From: Mrakia gelida | Taxonomy: Eukaryota; Basidiomycota; Tremellomycetes; Cystofilobasidiales; Mrakiaceae | Length of the DNA: 64,000 nucleotides | Assembly: GCA_024345305.1 (NCBI GenBank) | Contig: BRON01000008.1 | Span: forward strand, 992,001 to 1,056,000 | Direction: 5' to 3' | Part shown: piece by piece, positions 34,534 through 44,930 of the stretch | How the letters are laid out: every line of letters begins with the position of its first letter | Numbering within the stretch: position 1 is the stretch's first letter | Notes under the pieces: model-generated | Databases searched by the model: none | Told to the model about the DNA's origin: nothing | The model's input: only the letters and a program-made list of their open reading frames with translations | Translations under genes and position numbers: made by a program

Positions 34534-36108
34534 ATGCTCCGTTCTACCCTCAAGCTCCGGGCTTCGGTCTCCCCCCTCCTCTCCCTCCGAGCCATGTCGG
34601 CTGCTGCTGCCCCTGCTCCTTCGTCCACGGAGGTTGCTGCTGCCTCGAAGGCTCAGCAGGTATCGTCGATCCGAACGACCGACAACACCGTCAACGTTCT
34701 CAAGAGCGTTCACAGGACCTACGAGCTTATGCCTCTGCACGAGAAGATCGCTATCAACGATATCCTCCAGGAGGTTCAGAAGGCGGTGAGTCTTGCGAGA
34801 GTGAACGAGAGAGAGAGAAGGGAGGAAACGGAAGTCGGAGAGCTCGCTTTCCTCTTGACGAAAAGAGGAGCTGATCGTCTCCTTCTTTACTTCTTTTTCT
34901 CGGGTGTTGCTGGTGTGGGTTGATATCGTGCTCGTGGTTGTGATTCTGTAGGACTGGAAGACGATGACTCTCGACGAGAAGAAGGCTGGTACGTTCTTGA
35001 TCCCTGCTCTCCTGCTCCTTCTTCCCTTCCCCCCCTTCGACGCTCCCTCCCTCTCTCCTCCTTCTCACCCCTTCCATCTCCTCATCAACTCAACAACACC
35101 CTTCACTCTCACTTCTCTCCTCCCTCTCACATCCACCACCATCTTCCCTTACCCACCTTTCTGTCTTTTTTAACCTGTCGCATCGCGTCCTTTCGAATTG
35201 GCTGACCTCGTCGTTTCTCTCGCCCTTGTCCCTTCCCTTTCCATCTTCTCACTCCTTCTTCACCTACCGGTCCAACCCCCCGCTCGCCTTCATCCGATCC
35301 CGATCGTTTTCCTTCCTTCATGATCAGCCTACTTTATCGCCTTCGGACCCTACGGAGCTCGACGACCTAGGCAGACGACCGAGACCTCGAGGCGGATCCT
35401 CTACGCCTTGACCTCCATGTTCTTTGGAGTCGGAATCGTTTGGAACGTCCTTCGATACTTCCGTGAGTGCACTCCCTCCTCTTGCCGCTTTCGAGTTCTT
35501 CTCGGGAAGGTGGATATCTACAGGGTGGGAAGGGCCACCATGCGATTTCGGAGCTCGAGGCTGCTTCCGAGGGCCAGCAGTCGAGCAAGGGAGGAAGGTG
35601 GGAGCGAGGGAGGGACGAGAAACGAGAACGAAGCTGACCTTCCGTCCCTTCTTTTGGGATTTGCCTTTCCTCAGGAGCTCCTCCTGCCATCACCTCCACA
35701 CACGAGTACCAGGCTATGGAGAACGAGTGGATGAAGGAGCGAAACGTGAGTCCCAAACCTTTCTTCGACCTCAGTGATGGACGAGAAACCGAGCCCTCGT
35801 CATCTCATCCATCCCTTCTGATTCGCCCTCTCCCTTCCCTCTCTCCTCATTCGCTGACCCCCTCCTCTCATTCTCTCGCAACCTCAGATCAACCCCATCA
35901 CTGGAATTTCGTCCGAACAGGGAAAGAAGTGAGTTCAGCGCCCAACCTTCCCTTCCTCGTCTGTCCCTCGCGCTTGAACCTTGCTGGCGAGGTCGCGTTC
36001 CCTCCTTCTCTTCTTTCCTCGTCGCTGACCCGCTTCGTTTTCGTTTTCGCGCGCTTCAGGAGCGATGGAATGATCAACTCTGGAATGTTCCCCAAGTGGT
36101 TCCCGTGA
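34534..36108 (+). CDS. COX5: Cytochrome c oxidase subunit IV (fungal COX5)
   Basis: This is a nuclear-coded inner-membrane subunit of complex IV. The start is ATG 34534. An Arg/Ser/Ala-rich N-terminus (MLRSTLKLRASVSPLLSLRA) is a mitochondrial presequence. Family marks: DWKTMTLDEKKAAYFIAFG, PYGARRPRQ, and one transmembrane helix, ILYALTSMFFGVGIVWNVL. Then come MENEWMKERNINPITGISS and a C-terminus ending FPKWFP, TGA 36106-36108. All exon phases agree and the total is about 195 residues, usual for the fungal protein. Confidence 0.9.
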
Positions 36109-36755
36109 GCGTAGTCTAGGGCGGGTTGGAGCGGTGGTCGACGACGATTTAGAGAACGACGATGGAGGAGGAGGGCGGGGAGAAACAATACGCTCGAGAC
36201 GAGTGTGAACGTTCTGTTCTTTTGATTAGTGATAGTAGTGACTTCGATGGCGATGAGTGAGTAGTTGTGAATATTTTATCTTTCTTTGGCTTTTCGTGCT
36301 TGGGGTGTTGAGAGAGCAGAGCAGAGGCAGCGACGCGGTCTCGTTTTCCGAACTCGAACGCGGCGGGTGGGAGAGGAGAGCGAAACGAACGAATGTTGAG
36401 ATCAAGATCGAGTAGTGAGGAGAGATGAAGTGGAAGAGAGAGGAAGAGAGATGCCGTCGTTGACCTGAACAAACGATTCGAAGAGAGAAATGGGAGAGCG
36501 CGAGAGACGAGGGAACAATGAACCAAACGAACAGAACCAGCACTACTGAAGATTAGGAACAGAAACAAAGCTAGCCTAATTCCTTTCCTTCCCTTCCCAT
36601 CCTCCTTCAACCCAAACGAAACGAAACGATAACGAAACCTACGAGGCCGATACAAAGAAAAAAACAAAGAAACGAGAGAACGAGAACGCGAACGAGAACG
36701 AACCGAACTACAGAACCCACCCCCCACCCCCACCACCGCCCCCACCACCACCCGC
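36109..36755. other. Convergent 3' region, COX5 / HSF-type factor
   Basis: 647 bp of presumed 3' UTRs, with a C-rich CCACC-repeat stretch at about 36718-36750 next to the HSF stop codon. ORFs here show no family signature. Confidence 0.4.
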
Positions 36756-39700
36756 TCAGTCCATGTAAGCAGTCTTCAACGCATCCCCCATGAGATCATC
36801 GTCCATCTCCTCAACCTTGACTCCATGGCTGGGCGGCTGCTCGAGTCCGAAGTTGAGGATCGGTTGATCGATCAGACCTAGCCCTCCCCCTCCTCCTCCG
36901 ACTTGCTGATGGTGGTTGTTCGAGCTGGAGGTTCTCCTCCTGGACGCGATGGATGATCCACCGACGCTTCCGACGCGGAGGGTTTTGGAGGAGGTATTCC
37001 TTGGGAGGGCGGGTCGGGACGAGGACGACGCGTGTTGAGAAGTTGGCGTCTTTTCGGAGGGTGAGAGGAGGACGGGCTCTCCGTTGGGCGTGTCGTAGAC
37101 GAGACCTGTTTGGGTCCCTCCTGGGGAGAGACGAGGTCTTTTGGTCGGAGAGAAGGATCCGTCGAGGTGTTGGTGCTGGTGATGGTGGTCGTGAGGGAGG
37201 AAGAACCCTGAGGAGGGCGAGGTTTCGCTTGGGTTGGCTGACGTGGGAGGGGCGAGGAGGGAGAGTGCGGAGGAAGAGGAGGAGTGGTTGGCGTAGAGCT
37301 GTTGTCCTCCCGAGTAGGAGGAGAGGGTTGGGGAGGGAGTAGTTGCGGAGGCAAGAGGCTGGTGGGATGGGATGGAGAGGTTGAAGGAGTGTTGGGAGTG
37401 AGGGGCTGAGGTTGGAGGGTAGCGGTTGGGAGAGGAGGAGGAGTTGTAGGAGGGTCGAGGGAAGAGGTCGGCGATCTCATGGACTGGATCAAGCAGAAAA
37501 AGACGCGTCAGGACTTTGTTTCTCGTCGAGATGAGAAGAGGATGGAAGACGAAACTCACGTTGATCCGGCGGACACCTCCTGCCCACAAACGACCTCAAC
37601 CTCAAGGCGACCTGCTCCAACTCGATCCTCCTTCTATCCGTCGCTCGAAGGTGTCCGCTGAGCGAAGAGATGGTCGAGTTCGCGATGTCGAGCGCTTCCT
37701 GAAGCTGCTCGTACGTGGGCGGCTCGGGTGGAGGAGGAGTTGGAGGTCGAGGAGGAGGAGGAGAAGGTGGCGACGGCTCTCTGACCTCAGGCTCCGGCTC
37801 TGGCTCCGGTTCAGGCTCTGGTTCCAGCTCTGGTTCCTCGACGACGGGAGAGGGAGCGTCGACGACGGCGGGAGAGGCAGCACGAGGAGGAGGGGGAGGG
37901 CGAGGAGGGGGATCCTTTCTCCCAGATCGACCCAGGGGAGCCGAGTTCCGAACGATGAGAGGAACGAGATCTTCTCGACCTCGAAGGAAGTTGGGGTGAG
38001 AGAACTCAGACTCTGAATGCGGAGAAAACGAGGAAGAAGGTCGTCAGCGAGCGAGAAAGAAAGGAAACGAGACGAGACGCGACGAGTCAACTCGACTGAC
38101 CTTCTTCCCGTCCTTCTGCTCCTTCCCGTCCTCTCCCTTGAACGGGTTGCGAATTCGAGTGAATCCGTAGCTGGAAGGAGAGTATCACACGAAGGTCAGT
38201 ACTCGGAGCCTTCGAAGAGCTCGAGGAACGAGAGCGAGACTAACATGTTCAGCTGCCTCAGGAAACTCGACAGCTTGTCGTGCTTGAAGTAGCGATGGAG
38301 CACGGCACTCGCGAATCCCTCCGGATCAGGGATGATCATCGAGTCCCCATCGGGCGACCAGTCGACGTGAGGGAGTGAGTCCGAAGCGTTGGCCATTCTA
38401 GCAAAACGAAGAACGCGAACGCGAAGGCGCGTCAGTCAGTTTCGTCACGACCTCCCTTGTTCGCTCCTTCGTTCGTTTCGACTCACACGTAGAGCTTATC
38501 AGGGAACCTATTCCCAGCGGGAACCGAGGACTTGTTGCTTTTCCTACTCGTCCTAGCCCTAGGCCTGCTCCTCCCCGACCTAGTCTTGACGGAAGGCGAG
38601 AACGACTCTGACTGATCCATCTCCTCCTCTCCCTCTCCTTCCTCCTCGTCGTCCGACCCAGCTCGAGCGCCGCTCGGTTCCTCCTCGTAAGGACTGAAAC
38701 TCTGGCTCTGTTCTCGCTCGTCCGTCATCTCCTCGTCCGGATCGGTCGACCTCGACTCCTTCTCGACGAAGTCGTCGTCGTCGTCCTCCTCCTCGCTCGA
38801 AGAAGAGAGACCGTCGTCGTCGTCCTCGTCTTCGACTTCCTTCGACGGTTGAGCTTGACCGAGGACCCATTCGGGCTTGACGTGACGGATGGAGGCTGAT
38901 TCGATGGGTTTGGGAGCGTCGGTGATCATCGGATCGTCGTTGGAGGACGGGAACGACGAGGTTTCCCTGATGGAGAGGAGGGAGGGTCCTGGAGCGGAGG
39001 CGGATCGTTTGGCTCGAGTCCTGAACGTCGACGAGTCCTGAGGAGGAGGAGCGAAGTTGTTGACGATCGAGGACGGCTGCTGCTGGTGTCGATGCTGCTG
39101 CTGTTGGTGCTGATACTCCAAGTAGTGAGGCGGTGGGACTCCTCCTTCGTTCGAGGGAGAGAACGAGTACAGGACCGAGGGAACGGCGTGGAGGGCTGAG
39201 TTGGGAGTGACTCCTGGAGAGAGATGGTAGTTGGGAGTTGAGATTCCTGACGAGGACGACGAGGAGGCCGTCGAAAAGGCTCGGTTTCGAAGCTCGGTCG
39301 TCGAGATCGGTGCTGGCCAGTGGGATTGACGACTTGGGACCGACGACCCGTCCGATCGACCTCGACCCATCTTCTCCGACGAGTTTCGATGATGAAGAGG
39401 ATGTTCCGCCTTCTCCCAGTCTCCGTCAAACCCTTCCGTCTGCATGGGAACCTCCTCCTCCTCGGCGACGGGGAAGCAAGGTCTCGAAGGCGAGACTGGG
39501 TTCGAGGGAGGTTGATGAAGCTGAAGTCCGCCTCCTCCTCCTCCTTGTCCGTACCCCGTCGAAGTTGGCGACTGGACCGAGAGTGCCGAGAGCGACAACG
39601 GGAGGGTCCTTTCTCCCGGGTACTGGCTGGTGGGAGACGAGTAGGAGAGAGGGAGAGGTCCGTTGTTCGAAGAGGAGGAGGAGTCCGAGACAGAGCGAAG

Positions 39701-40588
39701 GAGAGGGATTCGACGGTTTCCGAAGGACCTCGACTCGGCTGGCTGGGCGTCGAAGGTGTCCATGTTGAAGTGGGATTGGAGTTGATACGGGTATTGGTGA
39801 CTCGTGAACGTTGGGTGGACGGCGGAGGGAGGAAGAGCGATCTGGGGAGAAGCGAGACCGTCAGGGAGATATCCTCGACGAACGGTCGCGTCGGACGACG
39901 ACGAGACCTGTCGAAGAGTGTGGACTCCTCGTGACGAGCTGCCACCCCCTCCTCCTGACTGCTGATGGTACGACTCCGGAACGACGAGTCCTCCTGTGAA
40001 CCTGCCGGAAGGGAGCGATCCTCTTCGAGCGACGTCGGCGGTAGGTTGCCGGGGGACATGAGGGAGGAGGTTCGAGGACGAGGAGGAGTTGGACGCGTTT
40101 CGAAGCTCGGGTTGCGATGTTCGACGAGAAGCGCCGATGGAAGCGGGGGAGTTGGATTCGTGCGAGTAGTGCAGGTTGGATTGGGAGAGAGGGTGGCGAA
40201 GTGGTTGAGGAGGAGGAGGGAAATGCTGGGATTGGAGGTGGGAGGGAGAGGATGGGAAGGTGTCCGAGGAGGGAGTCGAGCTCCTCGAGAGGCTCTCCTG
40301 CCAGGAGATGTAAGGCGAATCATCGGAGGGCGAGGGATGGTTCTGGAGAAGGGGGTGAGAGTTGGACGAGGAGGAGCGACCTGAGAGGAAATCCGTCCTG
40401 GTCCCCTGATGAGCTGCCGAAGATGGAGGAGGAGGGACGAGCTGGTGGTGCTGTTCATCGTATCCTCCGAAAGACGAGCTGTCCATGCTCCTCCCTCCAT
40501 TTTGGTACTCTCCTGCCCATCCTCCGGGGATCCCCTCGTCTCTCCAGAGCGATCCAAGCTCAGCTTGACCTGTCCAGTCCGAGCTCAT
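36756..40588 (-). CDS. HSF-type transcription factor with a very long N-terminal extension
   Basis: The heat-shock-factor DNA-binding domain is unmistakable across three exons (about 38515-37930): NRFPDKLYVMANASDSLPHV, WSPDGDSMIIPDPEGFASAV, LHRYFKHDKLSSFLRQLNM, YGFTRIRNPF and FSHPNFLRGREDLVPLIVR. Unlike most HSFs it is preceded by about 690 residues of Ser/Pro/Gln-rich and acidic low-complexity sequence in a single open exon that runs straight into the domain, so it is not two genes. After the domain come a Pro/Glu repeat (about 37850-37780), a putative coiled-coil (TYEQLQEALDIANSTISSL) and a Ser-rich C-terminus ending ALKTAYMD. The start is uncertain: ATG 40588 opens the long exon, but an upstream ATG at 40766 could be joined by a short intron. 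It would act in the nucleus on HSE-like elements. Confidence 0.85.
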
Positions 40589-41611
40589 GGTGCTTCCATC
40601 GTACGAAGGCGAAGGAGTCGAGTCGAGCTGAGCGTGGGAGAGACCTGGAGTGGTGAAGACTCGGTCGAGGTTCTGACGTGAAGGTCGAGGGAGAGTTGGA
40701 GCGGTTGATGTTGTGGGACCAGTCCTCGTACCCGTTCGAGGAGGGTGACTGGCTGCTGAAATCCATCTGGGAGGGAGGGGGAGAAAGAGAAAAGAAAACG
40801 AGAGCGACGCACGAGGGAGGAGGAGGAGGTTGAGTGAGCTGTTCTCGTTCTTTCTGAAGCCTTGAAGAGGGAGGAGATGGGGGAGAGGAGATGGAGGAGG
40901 AGCGTACCTTTGGAGCTGATTGAAACGAGTCCCAATCCTTCTAGGAGGGACCGAAGAAGAGGAGGAGGAGATGGTGGTTTGGACTGATCTGGTTGAAAGC
41001 GAAAGAGAGGAGAAAGAGAGAGCGCAGAAAAGCTAGGGAGCGAGAGGGGCTTCGTCAAACACCCTCCCTCGGAAGGGACTTGTCCAACTCCTCCCCTTCT
41101 GTCCCTTCAGCCCTTGCTCAACAAATATCATCCCTGAACGCTCAACACTTCTGGGGTGGCTCAACCTCCTACATATGACCTCCATCATCAGCTGTCAGCA
41201 CGAAGAAAAGGAGGGTCATGGACGTTGGAGATCTGCCCAAGAGGAAGGAGCGTCTGAGTTCGAGGACTCGTTGAGCTCGCCCTCGACGCTGCTCGTCCCT
41301 CCTTTGCTGGAGATCCCTCAAACGATGCTTTCAAACCGCCACCGAATCCTGTAGGTTTCAAGTTCTGGTAACTCCTCTCGAGTAACTCCGTCCTACAATA
41401 CCCGAGGAGGTCTGTGAAATTGCCTCCAACGGCCTGGATGGGAGCCGAGACTCAGCTCTTTCGCTCGACACCTGCTTCGACGCTCCCTCCCTCTTTCGCT
41501 CCCTCCGTTGCGAGTCTAGGCTAGCGGGAAAGATTGCATTGCGATTTGTTACACTCCAGAATTAGCTACCCACGTTCCTCTCTCTCTCTCTCGCTCTCGT
41601 TTCTTTATGAT
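40589..41611. promoter_or_regulatory. HSF-factor leader/promoter and eIF5-mimic 3' end
   Basis: More than 800 bp without a recognisable gene, other than a possible extra N-terminal exon of the HSF gene at 40766-40590. I looked for tRNA B-boxes and perfect heat-shock elements and found none. Confidence 0.4.
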
Positions 41612-44019
41612 CTACTCGTCCTCCTCGTCGTCACTCTCCTCGGTGACGTGCTGGAAAGCGAACGAAGAAAGAACGACGAGAGGTCAGCGAGAGAGGAAGA
41701 CACGTCGAGCTCGTCTCCGAGTAGGTCCAGGCACGAGCCCACCCCTTCCTCGAGGTGCTCTGCGAAGGACGCTGGGCTCCAGGACGAAGAAGCGACGGAA
41801 CGAGAACGAGAAGAAACGATGAAACTCACGTCGTAAAGTGCCTGCACGCTCTTGACGAAGTACTCCTTCCCCTGAGGCTTCGCTCCCTTGTCAAACCAGT
41901 AGATCAAGGCGTTGTCCGAGACGAGATCGGCCTCCCAGAGGATCTGATCGCGCAAGAGCGAAAACGAAACGAGAAGAGCGTCAGTCGAACGAATCAAATC
42001 GAACAAAGCGTCGCGAGCTCTCGTTCGTTCGTACAAACCAAAACGAGTGAGGGAGGATGAAAGAGGGGTGTGGACATACCCTGACAAGGGAAGGGAAGGA
42101 CTTCATGGCCTTCTGCTCGTCGTAGCAGTAGACCTGAACGATCTGAAGGAGGTTGACCTGCTCCAGAGGCTTCTTGGCGAAGGGAGCGAGGACGGGGAAG
42201 AAGGTCTGCAAGGAAGCGAAACGAGGGATGTAGAGGTCAGTTTGAGCAAGAAGGAGGGGAGGAAAGAAAGAGAGGGAAGAGAGGAGGAGAAGATGGGGAA
42301 GGGAGACGCACCTTGATCTTCGCGAACTGATCGGATCGACCAGCCCAGTCGAAGGAAGCCATGAGGGCGTTCCACGAGATGGAGAGGACGTCGCTGGTAG
42401 GAAGAGAGTTCTCGACCTGCTGGGTAGCGACGTGTCCGAGGGTCTGTTCGAAGAAGGAAACGAAGGGAGAACGCGAGGGAGGGTCAGCTTCCGCGCGTCG
42501 CTTCCTTCCTCGTCCTGCCACAGCCTGAGAGAAACGAGACGGGGAGACTCACGTTCTCAACCCACTCCTCAGTGAACTCATCATCCTCGCAAGCCTGAGT
42601 CATCCACCTGGTCAACTCCTCCTTGACGAGGATGGTCTGTCGCTTTCCGTACCAGTCCGCGACCTGAGGGAGACCCTCGGCCTTGAAGTGGGCGTCGAGA
42701 GCGGCTCGGGTTCGCTTGGACTGAGGGAAGACGAGGATGATGTCCTTGAAGGAGGTCTTGAGGAGTCGGGAGAGGTGATCCATGTTCTGGAAGGTGAGGT
42801 AGGCGCGGATGAAGTGGGTGAGGAAGGAGAGGGAGACGGCTGGAAGGTCGAAGGGTTTGAGAGAGGAGAGGGAAACGAGAGGGAGTCAGTTTCGGGGTCG
42901 AGAGGACGAGAAAGAGAGGCCAGTCGCAGAAGCTGCTTGCTCGAGCGGAAGACGGGACTCACAGTCCTTGACGAGATGATCCTTGGTGAGGGCGAGGAGG
43001 CACTCTCCGGTAGCGAATCCCTGAGCGATGAGCATGGCGGCGGCGTCGGCGACCTTCTCTCGCTGAAGAGGAGTCCACTTAATGATGCTGTGGAAGAGAA
43101 GAAGAGGGAGTGGGAGGAGTATAGATCAGCGAAGGAGTCTCGAAGGAAGGGAAGGGAGGAAGGGGAAGGAGCTCGAGCTCGAACTGACTATTGAAGGAGA
43201 GCTGGCAGGACGTTCTGCTCGAGAGGCTTCTGGAGGTACTTGTACCTGAAGATCAAGTCACCGAGAAGATGGTCAGCATATGTGCACTCCCGTCGGTCTG
43301 TCTCGAGGTAAAAAGGGAGCTGAAGCGAAGGAAAGGGAGGAGGGCTGAAAGAGAGTTGAGTTGCTGGGCTCACCTCTGGATGACCTTCTTCATGACCTCG
43401 ACCTTCTGGGTGACCTCAGCAAGGATGTCCTTCTGGTCGGCTCCCTCGAGAGTAGCAGTTCCCTCGATCTCGTCCTTCCCCCCGATGATGGCGAAGGGAG
43501 ACCTCTCGGTCTTTCCGTCCTCGACGTAGGAACCTCCAGGCTGCAGGATTCCTCCGACGAAGATGATCTCGAAGAGGGCGTCCGAGTACTTGAGGAACTC
43601 TAGGGTCGAACCAGCGGTGATGAGCTTGGTGGCGATGAGATCATATTGGGTAGGAGGGATGGGGAGGAGATGGGAAAGGAGGGCGTCTCGGAAAACTAGA
43701 GAGGAACAAGAGGGGGAGGGAAGGAGGAGGAGGGGTGAGATTTGAGCTCGGGGCAGGGCCAGCGAACAACGTCCTACAGCAGCGAAGACGAAACGAAAGA
43801 GGTAAAGAGATGTGGACTGACCTTCAGGCTCGAACTTGGCAGTAGCTTTCGCCACACCTGGAAGAGAAAGGAAGGAAAGAGAGAGAAAGCGTCAGCTCGA
43901 GCGAACGAGTGGAAGAGGGTTTGTTGGGGGCGCTGGTTGTCTTTACCTTTTCTCTGTTTGATTCGAACTCCAGTGAGCGATGGCTTAGTGTTGCCTGTGA
44001 CTGGGGTGGGTGCGGACAT
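41612..44019 (-). CDS. eIF5-mimic protein (BZW/5MP, W2 domain)
   Basis: 5MP proteins resemble the C-terminal half of eIF5, bind eIF2 and eIF3 and tighten start-codon choice. The start is ATG 44019-44017 (MSAPTPVTGNTKPSLTGVRI, then KQRK and an intron). The N-terminal part carries FEPEVFRDALLSHLLPIPPT, IATKLITAGSTLEFLKYSDA, LFEIIFVGGILQPGGS and VEVMKKVIQRYKYLQKPLEQ. The C-terminal W2 region includes ADWYGKRQTILVKEEL, EFTEEWVE and EQVNLLQIVQVYCYDEQKAM, then an acidic tail, TEESDDEEDE, TAG at 41614-41612. About 420 residues, the standard size. It shares a divergent promoter region with CPA1. Confidence 0.85.
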
Positions 44020-44718
44020 GCACTAGTTGAAAAGTTAAACGGGGGTAGAAGGAAGGGAGGGGAGGGAAGGGAGGGAGGGAGGGAGGAGAGAAGGTGAAGG
44101 TGAGAGTTGAGAGGAGCTCGAGGCTCAGCCTCGCTTTCGACGACCTCGACCAACAAAATATATGCTCTGCGCAGCAGATACGATAGCTCGCATTCCGATA
44201 TTGAGACTTCGTCGAAAAATGTGTCTCTCGAAAGTCGAGTTTTCTCTCGAGGAGGGGAGCCGAACACAAGGAGCGGCGGATCGTCGTCAAGACGCGTCCG
44301 ACCGCTCGCTGAGCTTCCCTGACCTTCAATCGGGTGAAAATTGAGCGAGGACTCGTGGGGATGTATAGTTCAGTCCTACGAAGAATGATAATATTCAGAG
44401 GGAAGCAATTTTTCTCTTACATGCGAATGAGGGATTGTGACTCGAATTCGCCTTCTCCGTCGTCTCTCTTTTTTCAACTCCCCCTTCCTCCCCTCCAACC
44501 AGATCAGTCTCTCTTCAGTACCAACACACCCTTCTTCGTGAGTCTCTCTCTTCTCTCTCTACCTCGGACCTCTACTCTCCCTTTCCAACTCGAACTGACT
44601 CTGTTTTTCCATCTCCTTTTGAGCAGACCTTCCCCCTAAAACAGGACCAGCTTCGAGCTCTCCTTCCCCCCTTCCCTCCTCCCCTTCCACCTCTTCTTGC
44701 GCCTCGAGTCGCCTTTGC
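44020..44718. promoter_or_regulatory. Divergent promoter region, eIF5-mimic / CPA1
   Basis: Contains a likely 5' UTR intron of CPA1 (donor GTGAGT near 44537, branch CTGAC near 44594, acceptor CAG near 44628), and pyrimidine-rich leader DNA. No binding site is recognised. Confidence 0.45.
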
Positions 44719-44863
44719 ATGCTTGCAGCCTTCTCTGAGAACATATCAGAAGATGTAAGTCAACCTTCATCTCTGAACCCCTCCAGAAGGAGCTACGAGC
44801 TCACCTATCTTTCTTTCTTTTGACCTTCAGTACTTGACCGATCAAATCGACCCTCGTCCCTAG
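44719..44863 (+). CDS. uORF: putative arginine attenuator peptide of CPA1
   Basis: ATG 44719 to GAT 44754 joins across a 76-nt GT..AG intron (44755-44830, branch TTGACC) to TAC 44831, ending at TAG 44861-44863. The joined 22-codon peptide contains the core S-E-D-Y-L-T-D, close to the S-x-D-Y-L-S-D core of fungal arginine attenuator peptides (yeast CPA1 leader, Neurospora arg-2 leader). Those peptides stall the ribosome when arginine is high. The intron falls exactly between Asp and Tyr of the core, so only spliced mRNA carries it. The Trp usually found a few residues later is absent. The main start codon lies 67 nt beyond the uORF stop. Confidence 0.75.
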
Positions 44864-44930
44864 ACCAACCACTCCCCAATCTACCCGCCCTTTACTTTCA
44901 ACCACCAAACCATCAACCCACTCAACAACC

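Noticed and set aside
38926..40557. A 543-codon minus-strand open frame in the HSF region
   Set aside because: It is an alternative frame of the long HSF exon, which runs into a clear DNA-binding domain. This frame has only Arg/Pro/Ser low complexity.
41170..41600. Possible tRNA or other small RNA gene in the HSF/eIF5-mimic spacer
   Set aside because: No B-box-like GGTTCGAATCC and no plausible cloverleaf arms were found.
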